From the NCBI GenBank assembly GCA_036250195.1, contig JAVHZZ010000074.1:408501-472500 (forward strand): DNA of 64,000 bases, in the 5' to 3' direction. Every line of letters starts with the position of its first letter. The stretch's first letter is position 1. The notes beneath the pieces are model-generated. The model was not told the origin of the DNA. It saw only the letters and a program-made list of their open reading frames with translations, and searched no databases. A program made the translations under genes and the position numbers. Source of the DNA: Mixophyes australis (lineage: Eukaryota > Chordata > Amphibia > Anura > Limnodynastidae). Shown one piece after another: positions 1 through 10,773 of the stretch.

Positions 1-230
1 TGTTTCCATTGGCTAGTACCTTAAAGTCAGATGTCTGTCAAGCAAACTGACCAGTGACAGAATTGCTTTGTGAGGTATACATCTTTATGACATCAAATGC
101 TTCACATGCAAAAAATCCAGTTCATTGTCAAAAATCAGCTATATTAGGAGAGTGAGAATTGTGTTTTAGCATCAATTACACACTAAATATGCTGTCAATG
201 TGTATTTTAATGGATGTCTTTCAGTTTTAA
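1..230. other. Monomer segment 1: unassigned AT-rich DNA before the GATA tract
   Basis: Constant 230-bp segment, present at the start of every monomer without length change. I see no coding potential or known element. Polymorphic sites are 118 (G in most copies, A in copies 3, 6, 13, 14, 16, 17, 19, 22, 23, 26 and 28), 134 (G only in copies 3 and 6) and 196 (T only in copy 30). Near its start the minus strand reads 'agccaatgg' (bases 6-14), a good match to a CCAAT-box core. No other promoter element is convincing. Confidence 0.8.
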
Positions 231-296
231 AGATAGACAGACCGATAGATAGATAGAAAGATAGAAAGATAGATAGATAGAAAGATAGATAGATAT

Positions 297-329
<33 letters not shown>

Positions 330-338
330 AAGATAGAT

Positions 339-409
<71 letters not shown>

Positions 410-418
410 CAGACAGAC
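231..418. repeat. GATA/GACA tetranucleotide tract of monomer 1
   Basis: 188 bp of mostly (GATA)n, the longest tract in the window. It opens with 'agatagacagaccgatag' and closes with two GACA units. GAAA interruptions sit at fixed relative places: three near the start and two in the distal half. Every monomer carries the homologous tract, 128-188 bp long and always a whole number of tetramers. I count 7824 bp of this tract over the 49 full copies, about 12% of the array. Copy 1 also has an 'atatatag' interruption (about 293-300), shared with copies 9 and 11. Conserved interruptions imply inheritance from a common tract, with slippage or unequal exchange changing the pure GATA runs. The minus strand (CTAT)n has no stop codon in any frame, so it mimics short open frames. 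Confidence 0.98.
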
Positions 419-640
419 TGATTTCAACTGGAAGCAGTGCTTACATATTGCTTAATTTTTGGTGGTTATTAAATAGTATGGGTAGGCAAGAAAAGTGCAT
501 ATATCTTTTATTAGCATAAACTTACCCAAATGCGCTCTTGCATATTTAAGGCATTCAAAGTAATAATATTTCACAGCATTAATACAGTTATGTACTAGAC
601 TGGACAATAGTAAGCAGAGCCAGTACTTATATCAACAATG
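419..640. other. Monomer segment 2: unassigned spacer between GATA tract and retroposon
   Basis: 222-bp segment of constant length in every copy. I recognise no gene, RNA or named repeat. It lacks the tRNA-like head (no B-box such as 'ggttcgaatcc') that complete SINEs of the neighbouring element type would carry just upstream. Variants are 491 (T only in copy 3) and 585 (T only in copies 45 and 48). Confidence 0.75.
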
Positions 641-926
641 GCCTTATCTGTGTGAAGTTTGTATGTTCTCCCTGTGTTTGTGTGGGTTTCCTCTGGGTGC
701 TGTGGTTTCCTCCCACACTCCAAAAAACATACTGTTAGGTTAATTGGCTGCTATTAAAATTGACCCTAGTCTCTCCCTCTCTGTCTGTGTGTGAGTGTGT
801 GTCTATATTAGGGAATTTAGACTGTAAGCTCCAATAGGGTAGGGACTGATGTGAATGGGTTCTCTGTACAGCGCTGCGCTATTAGTGACACTATATAAAT
901 AAATGATAATGAGGATGATGATGATA
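641..926 (+). mobile_element. 5'-truncated retroposon 3' end (L2/CR1-type tail, SINE-like), copy in monomer 1
   Basis: Recognisable consecutive blocks are 'tgtgtgaagtttgtatgttc', 'gtgggtttcctctgggtgct', 'ggtttcctcccacactcc', 'gttaggttaattggctgc', 'tagactgtaagctccaatag', 'gttctctgtacagcgctgcg' and 'ctatataaataaatgataat', followed by a GAT-rich tail. From memory this is the 3' portion of a non-LTR retroposon family very common in frogs and related to fish elements with the same 'gtgggtttcctccgggtgct' motif. No reverse transcriptase or tRNA-derived head is present, so it is a non-autonomous, 5'-truncated fossil. No clear target-site duplication is visible. The same fragment sits at the same place in each monomer, so one insertion predates amplification. 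Exact element name is unknown. The 5' limit is approximate. Confidence 0.75.
771..803. repeat. CT/TG-rich simple-sequence stretch inside the retroposon, with a 4-bp indel
   Basis: Pyrimidine-rich 'ctctccctctctgtctg' is followed by alternating TG. Copies 9, 11, 12, 15, 18, 31, 33, 35, 38, 40, 41, 44, 46, 47 and 49 lack 4 bp here ('ctctctctgtctg'). The other 34 full copies have the long form. Site 803 is T in copies 19 and 23 only. This is the only length-variable place I found outside the GATA tract. Confidence 0.9.
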
Positions 927-1154
927 TGTGTTTACTATGCCTATACACATAGCCAGCTTCCACACTTGATTGGCAGATTAATGCATCATTATTGCTAAGT
1001 TTGATAACAGTTGTCTAATACAGTGACACTGGTAGAGAAAACCACTATAGACATTCACATAAGCAGCTCTCATCATCATCATTTATGGCATAAGACTTCT
1101 TTAATTATACTAAGTTTTTGAGCAGGTCTGCATTATACTTAATTATATAAGGGA

Positions 1155-1200
1155 GATGTACTTTTAGTGAAAAGTAGCTCTCCAATTTTAAAAGTACATC
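1155..1200. repeat. Inverted repeat, 12-bp arms with 22-nt loop (copy in monomer 1)
   Basis: Left arm 'gatgtactttta' (1155-1166) pairs perfectly with right arm 'taaaagtacatc' (1189-1200). Base 1189 is T here and in copies 2, 5, 12, 13, 15, 16, 18, 21, 25 and 27. All other full copies have C, which opens the loop-proximal base pair and leaves 11-bp arms. It occurs in every full copy, 175 to 130 bp before the monomer end. No poly-T or other terminator context is seen, and its function is unknown. Confidence 0.85.
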
Positions 1201-1205
1201 AACGT

Positions 1206-1217
1206 AGTATTAATACT
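1206..1217. repeat. 12-bp perfect palindrome 'agtattaatact' (copy in monomer 1)
   Basis: A perfect dyad lies 5 bp after the inverted repeat, and every full copy I read keeps it unchanged. It could be a symmetric protein-binding site or chance in AT-rich DNA. Confidence 0.7.
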
Positions 1218-1330
1218 TAGATTTAAAGGTGTTCTGGGATAAATGAAATATATTCCCAGCAGCCATCTCCCTTTGCCTCTATCTTATTGCATATTTTGTC
1301 CTAATGTGCTTTCATATTTACATGTCACCA

Positions 1331-1608
1331 TGTTTCCATTGGCTAGTACCTTAAAGTCAGATGTCTGTCAAGCAAACTGACCAGTGACAGAATTGCTTTG
1401 TGAGGTATACATCTTTATGACATCAAATGCTTCACATGCAAAAAATCCAGTTCATTGTCAAAAATCAGCTATATTAGGAGAGTGAGAATTGTGTTTTAGC
1501 ATCAATTACACACTAAATATGCTGTCAATGTGTATTTTAATGGATGTCTTTCAGTTTTAAAGATAGACAGACCGATAGATAGATAGAAAGATAGAAAGAT
1601 AGATAGAT

Positions 1609-1651
<43 letters not shown>

Positions 1652-1660
1652 AAGATAGAT

Positions 1661-1703
<43 letters not shown>

Positions 1704-2624
1704 CAGACAGACTGATTTCAACTGGAAGCAGTGCTTACATATTGCTTAATTTTTGGTGGTTATTAAATAGTATGGGTAGGCAAGAAAAGTGCATATATCT
1801 TTTATTAGCATAAACTTACCCAAATGCGCTCTTGCATATTTAAGGCATTCAAAGTAATAATATTTCACAGCATTAATACAGTTATGTACTAGACTGGACA
1901 ATAGTAAGCAGAGCCAGTACTTATATCAACAATGGCCTTATCTGTGTGAAGTTTGTATGTTCTCCCTGTGTTTGTGTGGGTTTCCTCTGGGTGCTGTGGT
2001 TTCCTCCCACACTCCAAAAAACATACTGTTAGGTTAATTGGCTGCTATCAAAATTGACCCTAGTCTCTCCCTCTCTGTCTGTGTGTGAGTGTGTGTCTAT
2101 ATTAGGGAATTTAGACTGTAAGCTCCAATAGGGTAGGGACTGATGTGAATGGGTTCTCTGTACAGCGCTGCGCTATTAGTGACACTATATAAATAAATGA
2201 TAATGAGGATGATGATGATATGTGTTTACTATGCCTATACACATAGCCAGCTTCCACACTTGATTGGCAGATTAATGCATCATTATTGCTAAGTTTGATA
2301 ACAGTTGTCTAATACAGTGACACTGGTAGAGAAAACCACTATAGACATTCACATAAGCAGCTCTCATCATCATCATTTATGGCATAAGACTTCTTTAATT
2401 ATACTAAGTTTTTGAGCAGGTCTGCATTATACTTAATTATATAAGGGAGATGTACTTTTAGTGAAAAGTAGCTCTCCAATTTTAAAAGTACATCAACGTA
2501 GTATTAATACTTAGATTTAAAGGTGTTCTGGGATAAATGAAATATATTCCCAGCAGCCATCTCCCTTTGCCTCTATCTTATTGCATATTTTGTCCTAATG
2601 TGCTTTCATATTTACATGTCACCA
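1331..2624 (+). repeat. Satellite monomer 2 (long form, 1294 bp)
   Basis: GATA tract 1561-1712 (152 bp, distal AAAG x2); retroposon 1935-2220. Sites: 118G, 693C, 771 long, 971T, 976G, 1189T. Differs from monomer 1 at 755 and in the tract. Confidence 0.97.
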
Positions 2625-2902
2625 TGTTTCCATTGGCTAGTACCTTAAAGTCAGATGTCTGTCAAGCAAACTGACCAGTGACAGAATTGCTTTGTGAGGT
2701 ATACATCTTTATGACATCAAATGCTTCACATACAAAAAATCCAGTTCATTGTCAAAAGTCAGCTATATTAGGAGAGTGAGAATTGTGTTTTAGCATCAAT
2801 TACACACTAAATATGCTGTCAATGTGTATTTTAATGGATGTCTTTCAGTTTTAAAGATAGACAGACCGATAGATAGATAGAAAGATAGAAAGATAGATAG
2901 AT

Positions 2903-2933
<31 letters not shown>

Positions 2934-2942
2934 AAGATAGAT

Positions 2943-2973
<31 letters not shown>

Positions 2974-3894
2974 CAGACAGACTGATTTCAACTGGAAGCA
3001 GTGCTTACATATTGCTTAATTTTTGGTGGTTATTAAATAGTATGGGTAGGCAAGTAAAGTGCATATATCTTTTATTAGCATAAACTTACCCAAATGCGCT
3101 CTTGCATATTTAAGGCATTCAAAGTAATAATATTTCACAGCATTAATACAGTTATGTACTAGACTGGACAATAGTAAGCAGAGCCAGTACTTATATCAAC
3201 AATGGCCTTATCTGTGTGAAGTTTGTATGTTCTCCCTGTGTTTGCGTGGGTTTCCTCCGGGTGCTGTGGTTTCCTCCCACACTCCAAAAAACATACTGTT
3301 AGGTTAATTGGCTGCTATCAAAATTGACCCTAGTCTCTCCCTCTCTGTCTGTGTGTGAGTGTGTGTCTATATTAGGGAATTTAGACTGTAAGATCCAATA
3401 GGGTAGGGACTGATGTGAATGGGTTCTCTGTACAGCGCTGCGCTATTAGTGACACTATATAAATAAATGATAATGAGGATGATGATGATATGTGTTTACT
3501 ATGCCTATACACATAGCCAGCTTCCACACTTGATGGGCAGATTAATGCATCATTATTGCTAAGTTTGATAACAGTTGTCTAATACAGTGACACTGGTAGA
3601 GAAAACCACTATAGACATTCACATAAGCAGCTCTCATCATCATCATTTATGGCATAAGACTTCTTTAATTATACTAAGTTTTTGAGCAGGTCTGCATTAT
3701 ACTTAATTATATAAGGGAGATGTACTTTTAGTGAAAAGTAGCTCTCCAATTTCAAAAGTACATCAACGTAGTATTAATACTTAGATTTAAAGGTGTTCTG
3801 GGATAAATGAAATATATTCCCAGCAGCCATCTCCCTTTGCCTCTATCTTATTGCATATTTTGTCCTAATGTGCTTTCATATTTACATGTCACCA
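2625..3894 (+). repeat. Satellite monomer 3 (CpG-retaining lineage, 1270 bp)
   Basis: Shortest length class. GATA tract 2855-2982 (128 bp, distal AAAG x2); retroposon 3205-3490. Sites: 118A, 134G, 681C and 694C (two CpGs kept), 771 long, 829A, 971G, 1189C. Private base: 491T. Near-twin of monomer 6. Confidence 0.97.
3205..3490 (+). mobile_element. Retroposon fragment with ancestral CpGs, copy in monomer 3
   Basis: Reads 'tttgcgtgggtttcctccgg' where other monomers read 'tttgtgtgggtttcctctgg'. The CpG form matches the state I remember for dispersed members of the family, so it is probably ancestral, and the TpG form in the other copies looks like methyl-cytosine decay. It also has 829A ('gtaagatcc'), which looks derived. 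Confidence 0.7.
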
Positions 3895-4172
3895 TGTTTC
3901 CATTGGCTAGTACCTTAAAGTCAGATGTCTGTCAAGCAAACTGACCAGTGACAGAATTGCTTTGTGAGGTATACATCTTTATGACATCAAATGCTTCACA
4001 TGCAAAAAATCCAGTTCATTGTCAAAAATCAGCTATATTAGGAGAGTGAGAATTGTGTTTTAGCATCAATTACACACTAAATATGCTGTCAATGTGTATT
4101 TTAATGGATGTCTTTCAGTTTTAAAGATAGACAGACCGATAGATAGATAGAAAGATAGAAAGATAGATAGAT

Positions 4173-4203
<31 letters not shown>

Positions 4204-4212
4204 AAGATAGAT

Positions 4213-4283
<71 letters not shown>

Positions 4284-5204
4284 CAGACAGACTGATTTCA
4301 ACTGGAAGCAGTGCTTACATATTGCTTAATTTTTGGTGGTTATTAAATAGTATGGGTAGGCAAGAAAAGTGCATATATCTTTTATTAGCATAAACTTACC
4401 CAAATGCGCTCTTGCATATTTAAGGCATTCAAAGTAATAATATTTCACAGCATTAATACAGTTATGTACTAGACTGGACAATAGTAAGCAGAGCCAGTAC
4501 TTATATCAACAATGGCCTTATCTGTGTGAAGTTTGTATGTTCTCCCTGTGTTTGTGTGGGTTTCCTCTGGGTGCTGTGGTTTCCTCCCACACTCCAAAAA
4601 ACATACTGTTAGGTTAATTGGCTGCTATCAAAATTGACCCTAGTCTCTCCCTCTCTGTCTGTGTGTGAGTGTGTGTCTATATTAGGGAATTTAGACTGTA
4701 AGATCCAATAGGGTAGGGACTGATGTGAATGGGTTCTCTGTACAGCGCTGCGCTATTAGTGACACTATATAAATAAATGATAATGAGGATGATGATGATA
4801 TGTGTTTACTATGCCTATACACATAGCCAGCTTCCACACTTGATGGGCAGATTAATGCATCATTATTGCTAAGTTTGATAACAGTTGTCTAATACAGTGA
4901 CACTGGTAGAGAAAACCACTATAGACATTCACATAAGCAGCTCTCATCATCATCATTTATGGCATAAGACTTCTTTAATTATACTAAGTTTTTGAGCAGG
5001 TCTGCATTATACTTAATTATATAAGGGAGATGTACTTTTAGTGAAAAGTAGCTCTCCAATTTCAAAAGTACATCAACGTAGTATTAATACTTAGATTTAA
5101 AGGTGTTCTGGGATAAATGAAATATATTCCCAGCAGCCATCTCCCTTTGCCTCTATCTTATTGCATATTTTGTCCTAATGTGCTTTCATATTTACATGTC
5201 ACCA
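3895..5204 (+). repeat. Satellite monomer 4 (long form, 1310 bp)
   Basis: GATA tract 4125-4292 (168 bp, distal AAAG x2); retroposon 4515-4800. Sites: 118G, 134A, 681T/694T, 771 long, 829A, 971G, 1189C. It shares 829A and 971G with monomers 3 and 6 but has the common 5' half, so it looks like a hybrid. Its tract has the same structure as that of monomer 46. Confidence 0.97.
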
Positions 5205-5530
5205 TGTTTCCATTGGCTAGTACCTTAAAGTCAGATGTCTGTCAAGCAAACTGACCAGTGACAGAATTGCTTTGTGAGGTATACATCTTTATGACATCAA
5301 ATGCTTCACATGCAAAAAATCCAGTTCATTGTCAAAAATCAGCTATATTAGGAGAGTGAGAATTGTGTTTTAGCATCAATTACACACTAAATATGCTGTC
5401 AATGTGTATTTTAATGGATGTCTTTCAGTTTTAAAGATAGACAGACCGATAGATAGATAGAAAGATAGAAAGATAGATAGATAGAAAGATAGAAAGATAG
5501 ATAGATAGAAAGATAGATAGAAAGATAGAT

Positions 5531-5601
<71 letters not shown>

Positions 5602-6518
5602 CAGACTGATTTCAACTGGAAGCAGTGCTTACATATTGCTTAATTTTTGGTGGTTATTAAATAGTATGGGTAGGCAAGAAAAGTGCATATATCTTTTATT
5701 AGCATAAACTTACCCAAATGCGCTCTTGCATATTTAAGGCATTCAAAGTAATAATATTTCACAGCATTAATACAGTTATGTACTAGACTGGACAATAGTA
5801 AGCAGAGCCAGTACTTATATCAACAATGGCCTTATCTGTGTGAAGTTTGTATGTTCTCCCTGTGTTTGTGTGGGTTTCCTCTGGGTGCTGTGGTTTCCTC
5901 CCACACTCCAAAGAACATACTGTTAGGTTAATTGGCTGCTATCAAAATTGACCCTAGTCTCTCCCTCTCTGTCTGTGTGTGAGTGTGTGTCTATATTAGG
6001 GAATTTAGACTGTAAGCTCCAATAGGGTAGGGACTGATGTGAATGGGTTCTCTGTACAGCGCTGCGCTATTAGTGACACTATATAAATAAATGATAATGA
6101 GGATGATGATGATATGTGTTTACTATGCCTATACACATAGCCAGCTTCCACACTTGATTGGCAGATTAATGCATCATTATTGCTAAGTTTGATAACAGTT
6201 GTCTAATACAGTGACACTGGTAGAGAAAACCACTATAGACATTCACATAAGCAGCTCTCATCATCATCATTTATGGCATAAGACTTCTTTAATTATACTA
6301 AGTTTTTGAGCAGGTCTGCATTATACTTAATTATATAAGGGAGATGTACTTTTAGTGAAAAGTAGCTCTCCAATTTTAAAAGTACATCAACGTAGTATTA
6401 ATACTTAGATTTAAAGGTGTTCTGGGATAAATGAAATATATTCCCAGCAGCCATCTCCCTTTGCCTCTATCTTATTGCATATTTTGTCCTAATGTGCTTT
6501 CATATTTACATGTCACCA
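5205..6518 (+). repeat. Satellite monomer 5 (long form, expanded AAAG tract, 1314 bp)
   Basis: GATA tract 5435-5606 (172 bp) has seven GAAA interruptions instead of five and ends with a single GACA before 'gactg'; retroposon 5829-6114. Sites: 118G, 693C, 771 long, 971T, 1189T. Private base: 725G. Same tract lineage as monomers 7 and 8. Confidence 0.97.
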
Positions 6519-6796
6519 TGTTTCCATTGGCTAGTACCTTAAAGTCAGATGTCTGTCAAGCAAACTGACCAGTGACAGAATTGCTTTGTGAGGTATACAT
6601 CTTTATGACATCAAATGCTTCACATACAAAAAATCCAGTTCATTGTCAAAAGTCAGCTATATTAGGAGAGTGAGAATTGTGTTTTAGCATCAATTACACA
6701 CTAAATATGCTGTCAATGTGTATTTTAATGGATGTCTTTCAGTTTTAAAGATAGACAGACCGATAGATAGATAGAAAGATAGAAAGATAGATAGAT

Positions 6797-6827
<31 letters not shown>

Positions 6828-6836
6828 AAGATAGAT

Positions 6837-6867
<31 letters not shown>

Positions 6868-7788
6868 CAGACAGACTGATTTCAACTGGAAGCAGTGCTT
6901 ACATATTGCTTAATTTTTGGTGGTTATTAAATAGTATGGGTAGGCAAGAAAAGTGCATATATCTTTTATTAGCATAAACTTACCCAAATGCGCTCTTGCA
7001 TATTTAAGGCATTCAAAGTAATAATATTTCACAGCATTAATACAGTTATGTACTAGACTGGACAATAGTAAGCAGAGCCAGTACTTATATCAACAATGGC
7101 CTTATCTGTGTGAAGTTTGTATGTTCTCCCTGTGTTTGCGTGGGTTTCCTCCGGGTGCTGTGGTTTCCTCCCACACTCCAAAAAACATACTGTTAGGTTA
7201 ATTGGCTGCTATCAAAATTGACCCTAGTCTCTCCCTCTCTGTCTGTGTGTGAGTGTGTGTCTATATTAGGGAATTTAGACTGTAAGATCCAATAGGGTAG
7301 GGACTGATGTGAATGGGTTCTCTGTACAGCGCTGCGCTATTAGTGACACTATATAAATAAATGATAATGAGGATGATGATGATATGTGTTTACTATGCCT
7401 ATACACATAGCCAGCTTCCACACTTGATGGGCAGATTAATGCATCATTATTGCTAAGTTTGATAACAGTTGTCTAATACAGTGACACTGGTAGAGAAAAC
7501 CACTATAGACATTCACATAAGCAGCTCTCATCATCATCATTTATGGCATAAGACTTCTTTAATTATACTAAGTTTTTGAGCAGGTCTGCATTATACTTAA
7601 TTATATAAGGGAGATGTACTTTTAGTGAAAAGTAGCTCTCCAATTTCAAAAGTACATCAACGTAGTATTAATACTTAGATTTAAAGGTGTTCTGGGATAA
7701 ATGAAATATATTCCCAGCAGCCATCTCCCTTTGCCTCTATCTTATTGCATATTTTGTCCTAATGTGCTTTCATATTTACATGTCACCA
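6519..7788 (+). repeat. Satellite monomer 6 (CpG-retaining lineage, 1270 bp)
   Basis: GATA tract 6749-6876 (128 bp, distal AAAG x2); retroposon 7099-7384. Sites: 118A, 134G, 681C, 694C, 771 long, 829A, 971G, 1189C. Differs from monomer 3, by eye, only at 491 (A here). The two start 3894 bp apart. Confidence 0.97.
7099..7384 (+). mobile_element. Retroposon fragment with ancestral CpGs, copy in monomer 6
   Basis: Same CpG-retaining bases as in monomer 3 ('gcgtggg' and 'ctccggg'). These two are the only copies in the window with this state. Confidence 0.7.
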
Positions 7789-8114
7789 TGTTTCCATTGG
7801 CTAGTACCTTAAAGTCAGATGTCTGTCAAGCAAACTGACCAGTGACAGAATTGCTTTGTGAGGTATACATCTTTATGACATCAAATGCTTCACATGCAAA
7901 AAATCCAGTTCATTGTCAAAAATCAGCTATATTAGGAGAGTGAGAATTGTGTTTTAGCATCAATTACACACTAAATATGCTGTCAATGTGTATTTTAATG
8001 GATGTCTTTCAGTTTTAAAGATAGACAGACCGATAGATAGATAGAAAGATAGAAAGATAGATAGATAGAAAGATAGAAAGATAGATAGATAGAAAGATAG
8101 ATAGAAAGATAGAT

Positions 8115-8177
<63 letters not shown>

Positions 8178-9094
8178 CAGACTGATTTCAACTGGAAGCA
8201 GTGCTTACATATTGCTTAATTTTTGGTGGTTATTAAATAGTATGGGTAGGCAAGAAAAGTGCATATATCTTTTATTAGCATAAACTTACCCAAATGCGCT
8301 CTTGCATATTTAAGGCATTCAAAGTAATAATATTTCACAGCATTAATACAGTTATGTACTAGACTGGACAATAGTAAGCAGAGCCAGTACTTATATCAAC
8401 AATGGCCTTATCTGTGTGAAGTTTGTATGTTCTCCCTGTGTTTGTGTGGGTTTCCTCTGGGTGCTGTGGTTTCCTCCCACACTCCAAAAAACATACTGTT
8501 AGGTTAATTGGCTGCTATCAAAATTGACCCTAGTCTCTCCCTCTCTGTCTGTGTGTGAGTGTGTGTCTATATTAGGGAATTTAGACTGTAAGCTCCAATA
8601 GGGTAGGGACTGATGTGAATGGGTTCTCTGTACAGCGCTGCGCTATTAGTGACACTATATAAATAAATGATAATGAGGATGATGATGATATGTGTTTACT
8701 ATGCCTATACACATAGCCAGCTTCCACACTTGATTGGCAGATTAATGCATCATTATTGCTAAGTTTGATAACAGTTGTCTAATACAGTGACACTGGTAGA
8801 GAAAACCACTATAGACATTCACATAAGCAGCTCTCATCATCATCATTTATGGCATAAGACTTCTTTAATTATACTAAGTTTTTGAGCAGGTCTGCATTAT
8901 ACTTAATTATATAAGGGAGATGTACTTTTAGTGAAAAGTAGCTCTCCAATTTCAAAAGTACATCAACGTAGTATTAATACTTAGATTTAAAGGTGTTCTG
9001 GGATAAATGAAATATATTCCCAGCAGCCATCTCCCTTTGCCTCTATCTTATTGCATATTTTGTCCTAATGTGCTTTCATATTTACATGTCACCA
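7789..9094 (+). repeat. Satellite monomer 7 (long form, expanded AAAG tract, 1306 bp)
   Basis: GATA tract 8019-8182 (164 bp, seven GAAA interruptions, single terminal GACA); retroposon 8405-8690. Sites: 118G, 693C, 771 long, 971T, 1189C. I found no difference by eye from monomer 8. Confidence 0.97.
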
Positions 9095-9420
9095 TGTTTC
9101 CATTGGCTAGTACCTTAAAGTCAGATGTCTGTCAAGCAAACTGACCAGTGACAGAATTGCTTTGTGAGGTATACATCTTTATGACATCAAATGCTTCACA
9201 TGCAAAAAATCCAGTTCATTGTCAAAAATCAGCTATATTAGGAGAGTGAGAATTGTGTTTTAGCATCAATTACACACTAAATATGCTGTCAATGTGTATT
9301 TTAATGGATGTCTTTCAGTTTTAAAGATAGACAGACCGATAGATAGATAGAAAGATAGAAAGATAGATAGATAGAAAGATAGAAAGATAGATAGATAGAA
9401 AGATAGATAGAAAGATAGAT

Positions 9421-9483
<63 letters not shown>

Positions 9484-10400
9484 CAGACTGATTTCAACTG
9501 GAAGCAGTGCTTACATATTGCTTAATTTTTGGTGGTTATTAAATAGTATGGGTAGGCAAGAAAAGTGCATATATCTTTTATTAGCATAAACTTACCCAAA
9601 TGCGCTCTTGCATATTTAAGGCATTCAAAGTAATAATATTTCACAGCATTAATACAGTTATGTACTAGACTGGACAATAGTAAGCAGAGCCAGTACTTAT
9701 ATCAACAATGGCCTTATCTGTGTGAAGTTTGTATGTTCTCCCTGTGTTTGTGTGGGTTTCCTCTGGGTGCTGTGGTTTCCTCCCACACTCCAAAAAACAT
9801 ACTGTTAGGTTAATTGGCTGCTATCAAAATTGACCCTAGTCTCTCCCTCTCTGTCTGTGTGTGAGTGTGTGTCTATATTAGGGAATTTAGACTGTAAGCT
9901 CCAATAGGGTAGGGACTGATGTGAATGGGTTCTCTGTACAGCGCTGCGCTATTAGTGACACTATATAAATAAATGATAATGAGGATGATGATGATATGTG
10001 TTTACTATGCCTATACACATAGCCAGCTTCCACACTTGATTGGCAGATTAATGCATCATTATTGCTAAGTTTGATAACAGTTGTCTAATACAGTGACACT
10101 GGTAGAGAAAACCACTATAGACATTCACATAAGCAGCTCTCATCATCATCATTTATGGCATAAGACTTCTTTAATTATACTAAGTTTTTGAGCAGGTCTG
10201 CATTATACTTAATTATATAAGGGAGATGTACTTTTAGTGAAAAGTAGCTCTCCAATTTCAAAAGTACATCAACGTAGTATTAATACTTAGATTTAAAGGT
10301 GTTCTGGGATAAATGAAATATATTCCCAGCAGCCATCTCCCTTTGCCTCTATCTTATTGCATATTTTGTCCTAATGTGCTTTCATATTTACATGTCACCA
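9095..10400 (+). repeat. Satellite monomer 8 (long form, expanded AAAG tract, 1306 bp)
   Basis: GATA tract 9325-9488 (164 bp, seven GAAA interruptions, single terminal GACA); retroposon 9711-9996. Same site states as monomer 7: 118G, 693C, 771 long, 971T, 1189C. It looks like a very recent single-monomer duplication. Confidence 0.97.
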
Positions 10401-10710
10401 TGTTTCCATTGGCTAGTACCTTAAAGTCAGATGTCTGTCAAGCAAACTGACCAGTGACAGAATTGCTTTGTGAGGTATACATCTTTATGACATCAAATGC
10501 TTCACATGCAAAAAATCCAGTTCATTGTCAAAAATCAGCTATATTAGGAGAGTGAGAATTGTGTTTTAGCATCAATTACACACTAAATATGCTGTCAATG
10601 TGTATTTTAATGGATGTCTTTCAGTTTTAAAGATAGACAGACCGATAGATAGATAGAAAGATAGAAAGATAGATAGATAGAAAGATAGATAGATAGATAG
10701 ATATATAGAT

Positions 10711-10773
<63 letters not shown>

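Larger units (their letters stand above)
1..1330 (+). repeat. Satellite monomer 1 (long form, 1330 bp)
   Basis: Longest copy. GATA tract 231-418 (188 bp, distal AAAG x2, with 'atatatag'); retroposon 641-926. Sites: 118G, 693C, 771 long, 971T, 976G, 1189T. Private base: 755T, where all others have C. Confidence 0.97.
927..1330. other. Monomer segment 3: unassigned AT-rich DNA after the retroposon
   Basis: 404 bp of constant length in every copy. No gene is seen. It contains a short (CAT)n run ending in 'atttat' (about 1070-1086), the reverse-complement pattern of the retroposon tail, and a short imperfect direct repeat ('ttaattatactaag' at 1101, 'ttaattatataag' at 1139). It also holds an inverted repeat at 1155-1200 and a palindrome at 1206-1217. 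Variants are 971, 976, 1189 and 1240 (C only in copy 11). Confidence 0.75.

Noticed and set aside
227..427. Minus-strand open frames of 62-79 codons across the GATA tract, here and at 25 similar places, encoding repeats of Leu-Ser-Ile-Tyr/Phe
   Set aside because: They are translations of (CTAT)n, which has no stop codon in any frame. They begin at TTG, not ATG, end soon after leaving the repeat, and change length with tetramer number. There is no coding signal, so they are not annotated as genes.
806..815. Telomere-like 'ttaggg'
   Set aside because: It occurs once as an isolated hexamer within the retroposon ('attagggaattt'), not as a tandem run.
641..926. Complete, active SINE
   Set aside because: The tRNA-like head and pol III boxes are missing, no target-site duplication is visible, and the copy has the same edges in every monomer, so it spread with the satellite and not by retrotransposition.
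1..1330. Centromeric satellite with a CENP-B box
   Set aside because: No TTCG...CGGG-type motif is present in the monomer. A centromeric role is not excluded, but nothing in the sequence supports it.
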